64,000 bases of DNA from Dactylonectria macrodidyma (GCA_020744425.1 JAGMUV010000009.1:682001-746000); one strand, 5' to 3'. Shown: positions 35,275-47,472, counted from the stretch's first letter. Made by a program: numbers and translations. Notes: generated from the letters alone by a model not told the origin.

Positions 35275-36166
35275 CTAGGTTTCCGTCTTTGTTTCAATGT
35301 TGCGCTTTCTGACAATATCGGGTACCTCCTCTTCCTTTTCCTGGATGGTTATAGTCTTCGAGTCTTTCTCGTCGTCACCGGGACCAACGACCCAAGTCTC
35401 CAGCACCTCCTTCACCTCCTCGACCTTCTTTTGCTTCTTTTTCGACTCGCCCATTCTCCACAAATATGCATTATACACCACGACCTCCGCGATTGCAACG
35501 AGAATGCTGCCACCAAGCGTGAGGAACAACCGCGCAGGGGTACTCCACCACCTCGCCACGACCCAGAGGGTGCCTGCGACGCCGGCAATGCTGGCCAGGA
35601 AGTTGAGAATGAGGGTAACCTCTCGGTGGGTCTGAGTCATTGAAATGGTGTCATCGCCAAGGTCTTCTGCGCTGGTGGGCTTGTTTGCTTCGGCGAAGGC
35701 ATGGGCGGCGCTGGGAAAGCGGTCGTGGAAGGTTTCGGGAGCAGAATGGGGGTTCATCATTCGTTCGTAGGCGCGAGCTTCCTCGTCGCGGCGGAGGCGG
35801 GCCATAAGGGCTTTGTATTGAGGAGACTGCGATATGGTCAACTTTGGATCGTGTGAGTCGCATACTGCCTCGACATACTGGTTCTGGCTTGGGAGGAGGA
35901 GGAGGGACGTAGACTTTGGCGCCACGGAGGAGCTGCTCAAGACTGTGCGCTGAATCGCCCTGTGACCTGAGATTCCTCCATAAGTCGACGATCTGTCCGT
36001 GTGATATAGGATTTCCAATTTTCGGTTGAACAAGGGAGGGCTCCTCTGTGGTGGATTGCGGTGACGGGGTCGTCTCGTCATCTGTCGAGGCTGGTGGTTG
36101 GCGCTTTGGTGTTGCGTGTAGGGTGAGGGCTTCCACGATGGAGGGGGTCATTGTGAGGAGCACCAT
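35275..36166 (-). CDS. VMA12: V-ATPase assembly factor VMA12 (ER membrane protein)
   Basis: Exon 1 (36166-35879) and exon 2 (35826-35275), with a 52-base intron, give 279 aa. Vma12 works with Vma21 and Vma22 in the ER to assemble the membrane sector of the vacuolar proton pump. The family pattern is an N-terminal LLRGAKVYVPPPPPKPE followed by SPQYKALMARLRR, then a C-terminal pair of membrane helices (VTLILNFLASIAGVAGTLW and ARLFLTLGGSILVAIAEVVV) joined by a short loop. The tail is Lys/Glu-rich and cytosolic. The intron sits between those two motifs and moves the frame; without it the conserved parts lie in different frames. A second ATG five codons later (36151) could also be the start. Confidence 0.88.
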
Positions 36167-36979
36167 GGTGCCTTGAGGACTTTGGGCTCAATAATTTGAT
36201 GGATTTGAGTTGTTACTGCTCGATTATCCCGTCCGTGTGTGTTGCGCAAAGGATGTTGGATTGAAAGCAAATGTCGATGCCTGTTGGAGCATTTGAGCTT
36301 CTGTCGCAGATGCCGAGTCCAGGAAGCTAGCGACCTGGCAAGCGCCTGAAAGAATACACATCATACTAAGAACGTCCTGCCCCACCAATTTTCCAGATAT
36401 CAGACAGAAAGCTATTAATATTAACGTAGATTTAGGCACCTAATAAGGATAAAATAAAACTAAATTAAATTAGACATATCTCAATTTAAGCCCTCTTTAT
36501 TATTAATATTTTTATTTTAGTTTTTATGCTCTAAAATGATCTTGTGGTTAGTGTCCGATCTTGATGTGCGATGTATTCTTTCAGTTGCTTGCCTGGCTGT
36601 ACTGCACCTACAGCAGGCATCCACTCTAACTCAAGGGAGTGGGCGCCTGTTCTATAGACGCACCCGAAGCTCTTGCCCCACTAGTCAACTAATTGAAGTA
36701 TCTCTAGAGCAGCTTTCTATATCCTACATAATTGCTTTAGTGTTCTGAGTGATTGCCTTAGGGATTATTAAGAACAAAATGGTCTGAAGTATGGGTACCT
36801 TAAAAACAGTAACATATGTCATGTGATGGTCAGGGCTGGTCTTAAAGGAGGGAGGGGTTGGAGCAAGCTGAACAGGCTGAGCGGCTGAGCGCCAGCCTGA
36901 TTCATCTTCTTCCTGCATCCAAGCCTGCGTCAATTCAACCTGGTTCAAACACCATCCAGACTTCGATCGTCAACTCATA
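36167..36979. other. Intergenic region with AT-rich island
   Basis: 813 bases. It divides the divergent VMA12 and NLR-like genes, so it holds both promoters and an AT-rich block at about 36405-36540. No gene seen. Confidence 0.55.
36405..36540. repeat. AT-rich, TpA-rich island
   Basis: About 135 bases that are nearly all A/T with many TA and TAA steps, bounded by balanced sequence. It resembles the island at 4480-4600 in composition. A degraded repeat fragment is the likely origin. Confidence 0.45.
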
Positions 36980-39164
36980 ATGACGACCAATCACCAATCT
37001 TCCAACCGCGACTTTTCCGGGAACCAACTTGGTGATAATGCAACAATCATCCAAGGCGATACCCACCTCCACTTACCCCACCTCCCGGCTCACCTCCCCG
37101 TTCGGGCAATCCCATATCCCCGCAACGAGGACCTTGTCTCTCGCCCGGACCTTGTTGCTAGAATCAATGAGCTTCTGCCGCGGGCAAGGGAATCTTACAG
37201 TGCTGCACTTTGGGGCTTAGGCGGTTCAGGGTGAGTTTCCGTTAGGACATTTTGGTGGACGTTGGCTAAACCGAAGAAGCAAAACCCAACTCGCGATTGA
37301 TTATGCATACCGCCGATGTGAGGACCGAGACTGCTCCGTCTTTTGGGTGCACGCCGACAACAAAGCATCTTTCTCGCAGGACTACAAGACAATTGCCAGG
37401 AAGCTTGGTCTCGATAAGACCCTTGAGGATGAAGCCCTATTCGTGGCCGTACGCGAGTCCATTGAGTCTCAGCCCCTCTGGGTGCTTATCCTCGACAATG
37501 CGGACGACTTGACGCTCTTCGGTGTGGGAACTACCGGGGATACGAACAGTCTGTTCGAATACATCCCAAAATCACCTGCTGGGATGACATTATGGACGAG
37601 TCGCGACGAACACATTGTAGGCACTCTAGTTGGCCCACGACGGGGTGTCGAGGTTGGCCGTATGACACTTGGTGAAGCTACAGAGCTATTAAATATAGCG
37701 AGGAAAGTTGAGTCAAGTGACGATACAGCAGCCGTTGCTGCTCTTTTGGAAGAGCTCCAATTACTTCCACTGGCAGTTTCACAGGCCGGAGCCTATGTGC
37801 AACGAACATCGACATCAGTCAACGAGTATCTGTCTATGCTATCCATAGGCAAGCACCGGTGGGAAATTCTCAAAGAGGCAGAAGTTGATCGACACCGAAG
37901 ACCGGATGCGACAAACAGCGTCCTAGAGACATGGGCCATTTCGATTGCTCAGATCCGACAGGAAAGCAAGGTGGCATATCTAATCCTGCACGTCATAGGA
38001 TACGTGGATAACCGAAACATCACGCTTGAGCTTTTAAGAACAGCGCGTGTACATACTTCCGAGACGGGAAGTGAAGGTGTTAATGACCGTGAGCTTTCGC
38101 GAGCGATCACACGACTAAAACAATTCTCATTCATAAGCGAGGAGCAGGCAGTGAACGGCAAGCCGAGCTACGAGATGCACAAGCTCGTTCAGGAGGCTGT
38201 ACGGTATGGGTTGAACAGAAGAACATTGGGCGAGATAGGACAAAAGAGCCACGACAACAGCTGTAAAGAGGCGGATGCGGAGGCATATTTCTCTGGGATT
38301 GCAGTGCAGGTGATTGGAGAGCTATTCCCAAAACCAAAACGGGAGACGTGGTCGAAATGTGAGACGTACTTGGGACACGCTGTACAGGTGGGAGAGTGGG
38401 TGGAAGTAAGTGGAAAGAAAACTGAAACAGTAACGCTTCTCAGACTCGTGGCTGGTTTTCTTCGAGATCGAGGTCGGTGGAGAGAGAGAGAGCCGATTTC
38501 TACGAAATTACTGGATCTTCAGCGGGAGACTCTCGGAGAGAAGCACCCTAACACCATTTTGAGCATGGATTCACTTGCCAGGACGTACCGGATGCAGGGT
38601 CGATTTCGCGATGCCGAGTCTGTTCAAGTACGAGTGTTAGACCTTCAGCGAGAGGTGCTGGGAGAGAAGCATCCGAATGCGATCAAGAGTCTACGAATTC
38701 TTGCATCAATAGATCGGCGCCAAGGCAGATCTAGTAAAGCTGAGGCTATGCTAGTGGAAGCATTGGAACTTTCGCGAAAGACACTCGGGGAGAAGCACAC
38801 CATCACAGCCGATTGCCTGGAGTCACTTGCAGCAACATACTCTGATCAAGGCCGGCATAGGGAAGCCGAAATTTTAAAGCTGGAAATACTTAGCCTTCGG
38901 AGAGAGGCATACGGAGTGAAGCATATCAAAACGACCACTGCTATGGGATTGCTTGCAGAGACATACTTCAGGCAACGCAAATATAGCCAGGCTGAGTCTA
39001 TGCAATTGGAAGCATTAGACCTTCGACGAGAGTTGCTCGGAGAGAATCACCCAGACACAATCACAATCATGCACAGTCTAGCCAAGACTTGGCATAACTT
39101 GGTCGCCTTCACGATGCCCTCTTACTTATGGAACAATGCTTGCAGTGGCGATCTGCCACTCTAG
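36980..39164 (+). CDS. NB-ARC/TPR NLR-like protein (STAND ATPase), last TPR frameshifted
   Basis: Exons 36980-37230 and 37280-39164, with a 49-base intron ending AAG, give 711 aa. The N-terminus is a short N/G/D-rich motif (FSGNQLGDNATIIQGD). The NB-ARC-type ATPase follows, with P-loop GLGGSGKT (79-86) restored by splicing, Walker B-like WVLILDNADD, the LWTSRD segment and LPLAVSQAGAYV. The C-terminal half carries about five 42-residue kinesin-light-chain-type TPRs, each with the LGEKHPNT/I pattern. The last TPR breaks after WHNL: near 39101 the frame slips and the protein ends 19 codons later. The other frame continues 49 codons with TPR-like character to a stop at 39248-39250. Fungal proteins of this type act in non-self recognition; this is inferred here. 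Confidence 0.85.
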
Positions 39165-39250
39165 GATCGAAACATTATCAGACAACAGGCTCCGCACGGC
39201 GGCTTGCCGAGTGGAGGGCAGAATGCAAGGACGAGAGCGGTGCTCAATGA
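39101..39250 (+). pseudogene. Displaced C-terminal coding tail of the NLR-like gene
   Basis: Reading the +1 frame from 39101 gives 49 codons that continue the TPR pattern, with residues LMEQCLQWR and LGSKH. These fit the repeat period exactly and end at TGA 39248-39250. The annotated frame loses this because one base appears missing in TTGGTCGCC. It may be a real deletion or a sequencing error. Confidence 0.7.
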
Positions 39251-40082
39251 CGAGTGGTTTGTAGTTGTGGACTGGAAATCTAATGGAATGGTAAGTATGT
39301 GATGGCATGGAGAGGCCTATTTTTATTCAGGAATTAGAACTAGGCGTAGGCCATGAATTAGGATTTAGATGTCAGCATCGTATAGTACCTAGCTTATTAG
39401 ACAGACACATGAAGTGATGATGATTTTTCTCACCAGGCACGGTGAAACTGGTTGTGCAGAGGAATGGGATGAAACGAGTACCTGAATCTGAATTCGAGCA
39501 TCACTGTATATTTAGTACTGTGTTTAGACAAAGGGACAACGCACCGCCGCCTTGTGAGATTGATGTCCGTCTTACCCGCAAGCACCATCCATCTAAGTTT
39601 TGGTGATGCTTGTGAACACATCGAACTGGTCGTCAGAAGCTCACCCTGTAAATCTGCCCGGAAGACCCCGCAAGACCCCTCCAGCGACCCAATCAGGGCG
39701 CCGACGCGCTGGGGTACCCTCGGGTGCCGGCGGGACAGAGCAGCTAGCCCAGAAAGCTGTCCGTTGCAGGCGACGACCCGCTGCAACATGCGCTGAAGGT
39801 GTGCGGCGGGCGTCTTGGAAAAGTTTCCCAGGTGTCTGGTCTGGTCCCTCCCCCCGCCACAAGCCAAAGAAAAAGTCGACGGTTTATTAGCGATTCCTCT
39901 CAACAAGTCACCACGCCATTGCCTCACTGTGCGCACACGATCCACGATTCTACGGCCTCCTCGACACCGCTTTCTACCTTGAGTCTCCGATTTTCACCTC
40001 TTGACTCCCTGACGACACATTCCAGGCCGCCGCCAGCCCACCAAAAACTGCCGCGGCGCTCCCACAAATCCTATTACCGGCG
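39251..40082. other. Intergenic region, COQ1 promoter
   Basis: 832 bases. A 171-codon minus-strand frame (39430-39945) has no motif and overlaps C-rich plus-strand frames; it is not accepted. The COQ1 promoter and leader lie in the right part. Confidence 0.5.
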
Positions 40083-41585
40083 ATGCAGCTCCGTCCGGGG
40101 GCCTCGGTGCTGCGCGGCGCTGCGGCTAGGAATGGTTCGATGCTGACGAGGACGACGATGTCGTCGACGACGAGGGCCGTTTCGACCGCTGCCGTGGCGC
40201 CTGCCTGCATGCTCTGCAGGCAATTGACAGTCTCGCGAGGATCCTCAAGGATACACCGAGCTTCTCTGCACACCAGCCCGCGCCGAGACTCGGCCTGGGC
40301 TGCCGCCGTACAGGTGGCGTCCAATGTCGTGGGAAACGTCGTCAAGAAGGCGACGAAAGACGGAATGACGGTCGACCCTCTGCGAACCGTCGCCAAGGAG
40401 ATGAAGTTCCTCACCGGAAATATCCGCAAGCTGTTGGGCTCGGGGCATCCTTCGCTCGACCGCGCCGCCAAGTACTACACTCAGGCCGAGGGCAAGCATG
40501 TTAGGCCCTTGATCGTCCTCCTCATGAGCAGGGCCACCTACCTGTGCCCCAAGTCGCCCGTCCCCTTCCCCGACCAGACCCTCCGCGGCATCGACTCGTC
40601 GATATCTCCCGTCCAGATCCTCGCCGACGTCAACCCTTCCATCACCATGATGAAGCCGCTCTCCGCCCCCGAGATCGAGGTCCCTGACGCCAATTCGGAC
40701 ATTCTTCCTAGCCAGCGACGTCTCGCCGAGATCACAGAGCTGATCCATACCGCTTCCCTGCTCCACGACGATGTTATCGACCACTCCGTGTCCCGCCGTG
40801 GATCTCCTTCCGCCAACCTCGAGTTTGGAAACAAGATGGCCGTTTTGGCGGGCGACTTCCTTCTAGGCCGGGCTTCAGTCGCGCTAGCCAGGCTCCGAAA
40901 CCCGGAGGTTGTTGAGTTGCTAGCCACCGTCATTGCCAACTTAGTCGAGGGCGAGTTCATGCAGCTCAAGAACACGGAACGCGACGAGCGCAACCCCAAG
41001 TGGTCTGAGGAGACGGTCAGCTACTACCTCCAGAAGACGTACCTCAAAACCGCCAGTCTCATCTCTAAGTCGTGTCGTGCCGCGGCGCTGCTGGGCAACT
41101 CGGACAGCCTGACGGTTGAGGCGGCATACTCATACGGACGCAACTTGGGCCTGGCGTTCCAGCTGGTCGACGATCTCCTGGATTACACGCAGACGGGTAC
41201 CGACTTAGGCAAGCCCGCGGGTGCCGACTTAGAGCTGGGTTTGGCGACTGCACCCCTCCTGTTCGCCTGGAAGCAGATGCCGGAGCTCGGGGCACTCGTC
41301 GGTCGCAAGTTTGAGCTGGAGGGTGACGTTGCAAAGGTGAGTTTTTCCCCCATGGCACAAGGCCGACGAATCAACTCCATGCACAGTCACAGACGATGCT
41401 AACCGAACATGCGCGCAATCCAGGCACGTGAGCTAGTGCTCCAGAGCAGCGGCATCGAGCAGACGAGGGCCCTCGCGCAGGACTACGCGGACAAGGCCAT
41501 CGCTGCCATTGCGCATTTCCCCGAGAGCGAGGCCAAGGACGGCCTCATCGAGATGGCCCAGAAGACGCTTAAGCGCCAGAAGTAA
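40083..41585 (+). CDS. COQ1: Mitochondrial polyprenyl diphosphate synthase (ubiquinone side chain), COQ1
   Basis: Exons 40083-41336 and 41424-41585 (87-base intron) give 471 aa. The enzyme makes the polyprenyl tail for ubiquinone in mitochondria. The first 75 residues are rich in Arg, Ser, Ala and Thr with almost no acids, as for a presequence. The two Asp-rich Mg2+/diphosphate sites are present: DDVID at 229-233 in LLHDDVIDHS and DDLLD at 363-367 in FQLVDDLLDYT. KHVRPLIVLL, GDFLLGRASVALA and GEFMQLKNTE are also typical. The long insert before the first DDxxD is typical of fungal COQ1. The last exon encodes the helical C-terminus. A second in-frame ATG at 40140 is possible. Confidence 0.93.
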
Positions 41586-41603
41586 GACAGCAGCGGCGGG
41601 GAA

Positions 41604-41635
41604 GGATGGATGGATGGATGGAATAGATGGATGGA
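41604..41635. repeat. GGAT microsatellite
   Basis: About five contiguous GGAT copies at 41604-41622 followed by further interrupted copies, 20 bases after the COQ1 stop, in its 3'UTR. Confidence 0.85.
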
Positions 41636-42663
41636 CCGGCCAACGGTCCCGAGAAGCAGGACGGGCCGCGTCCACCCGGTGTACTACTACTTGTGACCGA
41701 ATTACAGCACGATAAAAGAAAACGCAAGAGGAAGACGAAAAAGGGGGTTTTAAGGCCCCGGCGGCTTGCTCAGCATGGTGTATGGGCTGTTGATTTGCTT
41801 GTCTTGTCATGGTTGATTCGCGGGAGCAGGTAATGCATACTATACATACATGAGACGGGTCAAATAGCATAACGGCAAAAAAGGGAAGACGAACGGAGAA
41901 TGATTATAGAACGGGACGGAAACGCATAGGAATGAGGGGGAGGAGAGAGGGGGGACGGGCTTCTGCTGGATACCCACCTTGTGTCATGTATAGGAAATAT
42001 TGAAGTCCATTCAACTCTTACGAGACATCCAGCTCTGCCGAAGAGTCTCTACTTTTGGAACCCTTTTTTGCCAAATGCGCACTCTTACTCCGTTGGGAAT
42101 CCGGGGTGCATGGTCGTACGTAAGAGATGGTCAGCGGCGAGGCAAACGTGACGCCCCGAGGCGTTGGAGGCTTGTTTGATGCAACCATCTCCGCGGAGCA
42201 TGGGACGTTGGGTTTTACTCGAACGAAAAAAGGCTGTCTTGTTCTCAACACCACCATTTTGCCGGACCGCACTATGTTGACCGCCTCAGAACGCTTTACT
42301 AATAAGCCTTCAGGCACGAAAGCTGCGGGAAAGCCCGCCATGACTAACGAGTTGACGAGCCGAGGCCTGCTGACTCGGGACCTCGTGAACCCGTCCCGTC
42401 CAGCAGCGTCGCATCTGGTTTCTTCGACTGGCCACCCCGGCATCGACCTATCGCAGCCATCCCGAGTCCGAATGCCCTCACGGCGCACGTCTGAAGCATG
42501 CCAAAACCTGCCTCGCTATTACTCGATGGTTACTCGATCGAATAACCTACTGCCCCATCGGGTGCAAGGCGCCTCGCGCTGATTGGTGTATGCTTTGCTG
42601 GCTTAGTTTTTTTTCGGCGACCGGCCGAGTCCGATCAGGTTCTGATTACCGGGCCGGGAAGCT

Positions 42664-43253
42664 GATAAGAGACCCTACCCTTTTTTGAGATGGCGCCGCC
42701 GGCGTCGTTTTTTTTTTCTGGTTCCCTTTGTCCCCGGGAGACCTCGGACTTCGTTCAGGAGTAGTGTGATTTTTTGTTGTGGGTTGCCGTGATGTGATGG
42801 GAAACGGAAAAAGAATTGTTAGAGGAATAACAGCCCTGGACGGAATGGAACTCGGCCGAGCTGGTTGTTCTGTGCCTCTTCTGTCCTTATCCCCCGCAAA
42901 AGACTAACACGAGATGTACCCTGCAAGTGAGAGGCCGATAAGCCTCCATCCCCAGATGGAAAGAAACCCAGACGCCGGGGGGTCTCTTGCGTCTCCCTGT
43001 TGTCACCTTGTACAACTCATTATCTTCCCTCTTCTCGCTTCTCTTTCCCTTCCCCCCCTTTCCCATCTTCTTCTCACTCTCTCCCAAAAACTCTCGCTTG
43101 AAAGTTGTAAACGTTAAGAAAAAGAGACAAAAAAGCAACAGCTTTGTTACTCGTGGCGATTCTATTGGCCATCGCCCATCCATCTCCTTATCGCACTCAC
43201 CCCACCACCGCCACCACAACCTTGGAGACCCTCTTGTGAGAGATAAAGATAAG
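42664..43253. promoter_or_regulatory. Cluster of seven GATA-factor motifs upstream of allantoinase
   Basis: GATAAG or its complement occurs at 42664-42669, 42886-42891, 42937-42942, 43187-43192 and 43248-43253. AGATAA or its complement occurs at 43020-43025 and 43241-43246. Two sites are side by side at 43241-43253, 173 bases before the start codon. By chance about 0.6 such hits would be expected in 590 bases. AreA/NIT2-type regulators bind HGATAR in nitrogen-catabolite genes. Binding is inferred. Confidence 0.65.
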
Positions 43254-43425
43254 CAAGCATAAGCGCGGCAGTCGAGCAGAGACCGTGGCTAAGATCGCGT
43301 TCGGTTGACTGGAAAATTCCGGTGGCCTCTGACTTTACCCGTTCATCAGTTGTTCTCTCCCATCTCTTTCTTTTCCCTCACTCTTTCGCCTTCACCTCTT
43401 CAATCCCTCTCTCCAACCCTTCGCA

Positions 43426-45076
43426 ATGACCGTCGCCAACTCTCTCCCTCACATTGACGAGGGACTCACTGTCCTTGTCTCGTCCCGCGCCGTCATCACC
43501 CTCCCCGATGACTCTCTCGTCTTGACGCCGGCCACTGTCACCGTTTCGCCGTCTACCGGCAAGATCGTCTCCGTCGTCCCGTTCATCCTCCCGGAGTCGA
43601 GCTTCCCGGCCTCCACAACCTACATCGACCACAGCCCCAAGTTGCTGCTTCCCGGCCTCGTCGACGCCCATGTCCACCTCAATGAACCCGGCCGCACCGA
43701 GTGGGAAGGCTTCTGGACCGGCACTCGCGCGGCCGCCAGCGGAGGTGTGACGACGGTGATCGACATGCCATTGAATGCCATCCCGCCCACCACCACTGTC
43801 AAGGGTTTCGAGGAGAAGCTGCGCGCAAGCCAGAACCAGTGCTGGGTCGATGTCGGCTTCTACGGCGGTGTCATTCCTGGAAACGCAGCCGAGCTGAAGC
43901 CCCTCGTCGAGGCCGGCGTAAGAGGGTTCAAGGGATTCTTGATTGAATCAGGCGTGAGTTCCATCCGTGTGCTAACAACACTTGAAGGCAATTGTTGACG
44001 GATAGCTTCAGGTCGACGAGTTCCCTGCAGTCTCTTCGACAGACGTGGCTCTCGCCATGGAAGAGCTCAAAGATGCCCCGACCACACTCATGTTCCACGC
44101 CGAAATGATCCCCCCCATTGCAGACTCTGTCGGTGACGCTGTGCAAGCTTCGGATGCGCCTCTCGCTCCCACTGGAGTACTTACCGCATACAAGACCTTC
44201 CTCGAGTCCCGCCCTCCCTCGTTTGAGACGTACGCCATCGAAGAGATCCTAAGTCTCGCCCATATCGCGCCGTCACTTCACCTGCACATCGTCCACCTCT
44301 CAGCGACGCAATGTATCCCGATACTCAAGGCAGCGCGCGCCGCCGGCATCAACATAACGGCTGAGACGTGTTTCCACTACCTGGGACTGACAGCCGAGGA
44401 GATTGAGATGGGCGACACTCGACACAAGTGCTGCCCGCCGATCCGTGAGGAAAAGAACCAGGACGGTCTGTGGGGAGAGCTGGTGGCCGAAGACTCGTGC
44501 ATTCGAACCGTTGTATCTGATCATTCACCTTGCACACCCCAGTTGAAGCTACTCCCTGAGCACCTCGACCAGAACCAGCCGCACATGTTGCACTCCGACT
44601 CAGGTGTCGACGTGACAATTCCGGGGGAGCAGCAGCCCGTAGTGCCTGCTAAGATGCGCGGAGACTTCTTCGCCGCATGGGGCGGCATCTCATCTGTAGG
44701 CTTGGGTCTTCCCATTCTTCACTCCGCGTCCAAGCAGCGATCTGTGTCATCCAAGACACCAAGCATCACCGATATCGTGCGTCTGTGCTGCCAAGCCACC
44801 GCCGCGCAGGTCGGCCTATCACATCGCAAGGGCGCTTTGAAGGCTGGCATGGATGCCGACATTTGCATCTTCGACGACGCTGAGCTCTGGACGTTTTCGC
44901 AGGGTGATATGCGATGGAAGAACCGATGCTCGCCGTGGGAAGGCCACGAGTTCACTGGCCGCGTTAAGGAAACGTGGCTGCGCGGAAACAAGATCTTCGA
45001 GCTGGGAGCTGGAAACTCAGGCTTCGTCGTTGGGAAGCCAATTGGAGAGTCGATCACGGAGAAGAGGACAGCCTAA
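43426..45076 (+). CDS. DAL1: Allantoinase
   Basis: Exons 43426-43953 and 44012-45076 (58-base intron) give 530 aa. Allantoinase opens the ring of allantoin to allantoate in purine degradation, so nitrogen can be salvaged. It is a metal-dependent amidohydrolase. Family motifs are the metal-binding GLVDAHVHLNEPGRTEWEG, the region around GVRGFKGFLIESG with the Lys that can be carboxylated, HAE, the histidine pair in HIVHLS, ETCFHYL, and VVSDHSPC with its Asp ligand. Length is normal and the sequence is intact. The promoter carries seven GATA-type motifs. A DAL5-type permease lies 40 kb to the left; the two are not a cluster. Confidence 0.95.
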
Positions 45077-47472
45077 AAGTCAACGACGAGCCATGTCTCG
45101 AATGAGTGCCACTTGGCAGAGACACCAGACACGAAAGGAGCATGGAGGGAAGAGGAGGAACGGCCATAAGAAGCATTTGACAGTGGCGCACTTGGGCATT
45201 GGATCTTGGGAGGGGTATAAACCAATTGTATTTTGAATGTTTTCGATACCACGATAGAAGATTGACGCAGTATCAAATCGTACGTCTGACGTTGACCTGA
45301 CCGTTCGTGTGGTGATGTAATGGAAGAGGAGACGAAGCGCGACGGTTGGAGAGGAAATCAGGAAAGGCGGGGCAGTCGCTCGTGAGCTCCCCTGCTCCGG
45401 TGGCGTACCAATTTGACACATGACACATGACTTACATAAGTCGATCCTCGAAAGGAGGGATGGAATACAGACGATACGAGAGGAAATTAACCTATGTCTG
45501 AGTGTACGGATCTATTGACACTGATGAGACTTGGTTCAGTACGGGAATGAACTGTGCCTCAAGTTAGTGGAGCCTTTGATCAAGAGCTACAGGCCCCGAC
45601 GAGAGTCATTTAAGTAGGGGGAAGCGTTCTCCAAGTCTTCCTGGAGCGCTATTCTTTGACAAACAGTACATGAACAGGAGCCCGAGCAGTGTTATCGAAG
45701 TACTAACAAAGACAATGCCATCGTCTAGAACCGTGCAGTTCATCGAAAGACGGTTGGCGCGCATCGCCCTCTGCAAGATCTCGGATGTGACCCTGGACAT
45801 GTCGGCCGAGTATTTCTAGGCCATTCTGGCCCCGTGTAGGGCGGGCGTCGGGTGGACACCGTTGGTTCTAGACACCCATATCAAGTTAAAGCGAGACGCT
45901 CGCTTGGAGAGCTTGTGGGAATTCGAACGGTGGCGCGAACAAAGGGTCATTTCGCAACTTGATCCCGACGTGGCAGCCGAAACATCGGCCCGAGGCCAAT
46001 GAAAACCTGCCTAGGGCGCCAAAGATGGGTTACTCTTCGTATTAGCGAGCTGTTTCGTTTGCGTAGGCATTTTCGTACGTAGTAAGGACGCCCGATTGTT
46101 GCCAGCCTGTAAGCGAACTTCGCCCAAGTGCGTTACATGGCGTTGTCTGGGCCCTCGTTTCGCAGCCGACAGTGAAAGGGACAGGGTTTAGGCGCAACCG
46201 AACGAGCATGTTCCAGGGATCGCCCGCCAATTCTGATAAGCGACACCTTCTCTCATGTGTCGGTGTCGCTGTGAGGTGTGGGACTTGGGGTTGTATTGGA
46301 GTGGTTGTACGGAGCACTTGATGGACAGGTGGTACCCAAGAGGATGCTGCACCCACCGCCTGCAGCCGAAACCTGCGCCTTGCCGTACGCTAGAGATCCG
46401 GGGATTTATTTTCCCTTCGTTGGGCAATTAGGGAACGACGTCTGCAGTGGTGGGGGTCGCGAGAAGCGTCCACGTCGTGTCATGTCATTTCCTCCGTCTT
46501 GGGGTCGGGTTCGTGATGGTATTGGAATGCTATATCACCAACTTTCATTTTCAATTCTTCACAGGAACTGACACTGAAGTGAGCTTGTTTCAACGCATTG
46601 CACCAGTAAAGACCCCCATAGATGCACAATATGAAGTAACCTATCGGCACATTATTACAGCACGCCCGACTTCGTTGTCGTTGATAATGGCTGTCACCCA
46701 CACCTTCCCAACTTACGTACCTACCTACCTTGGGTAGCACAGTCCCCAGTCTCTCGGAATCAATCCTTCCCGTCCTCGCCTTGCCATTCTCAACCTTTCC
46801 CATACCATCTTATTGCCAATCCACGTCATCATAAGAGACCACTCCACACCTCACGCGCACCATATGCTCCGCGCCGCACACCATCATGGGCCAGATACAA
46901 TACGCGGCTACTCTTCGCTTGCATTGTCACGTCTTGGCACCGGTTCATTTACGCAGCCTTTGCCTTTCTTGCAGGCGTTTCCCCGCGTCGGTTGGAGAAC
47001 ATTTCCCTAATTATCCATCCCGTCCCACCCCGGCCTCGGCCTCGTTTCAACTTCGCCTACTACTCACGGCCAAACTAGACCCACTGTTCGATAGTGCATG
47101 GAAACCCTTTGTCTGGGCATCAGTGATCTATGGAGCCATCAACTGAAATAACCGAAGTCTTCGCGTGTAGATTGTCAACTCGGTTCGAGAGTCGGTGCGA
47201 AAGTATCGGCTAAGCGACTGAGATCGACGCTCGTCGCATCTGCTGTGCTACGTTGTATTCTTTGCGCCGTCAGCATCCATTGTCATCATCGGAGACATAC
47301 AAGAACCAACCAGACTCGCCAATCGACGGTAGTCGATAGCCTTTCCAAGACAGCCACTTCGATTACTCTAATCCTTCCAATTCGGCTGGTCATGAATATG
47401 TACCATTGGCACCAGGATTTCTACGACTAATCAACGGTTTTTGACGCTGTAATAAGCTTTCATATACCCATC
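45077..47472. other. Intergenic region of 2.4 kb
   Basis: No gene can be supported. Many frames of 60-110 codons lie on both strands with no motif. A 64-codon minus-strand frame (45606-45800) contains one hydrophobic segment but nothing else. The last part is the ABC-transporter promoter. Confidence 0.5.

Larger units (their letters stand above)
41586..43425. other. Intergenic region, 1.84 kb, allantoinase promoter
   Basis: It begins with the COQ1 3' end and a GGAT microsatellite and ends with the allantoinase promoter and C/T-rich leader. Overlapping frames of about 150 codons on both strands at 42018-42582 have no known domain and are not accepted. GATA sites cluster at 42664-43253. Confidence 0.55.

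Noticed and set aside
39430..39945. Minus-strand frame of 171 codons before COQ1
   Set aside because: No recognisable motif, overlapping plus-strand frames of similar size, and a position in the COQ1 promoter.
42018..42582. Opposed frames of 156 (minus) and 151 (plus) codons
   Set aside because: Each mirrors the other, neither has a domain or splice signals, so I cannot tell whether either is real; a profile search or RNA-seq would settle it.
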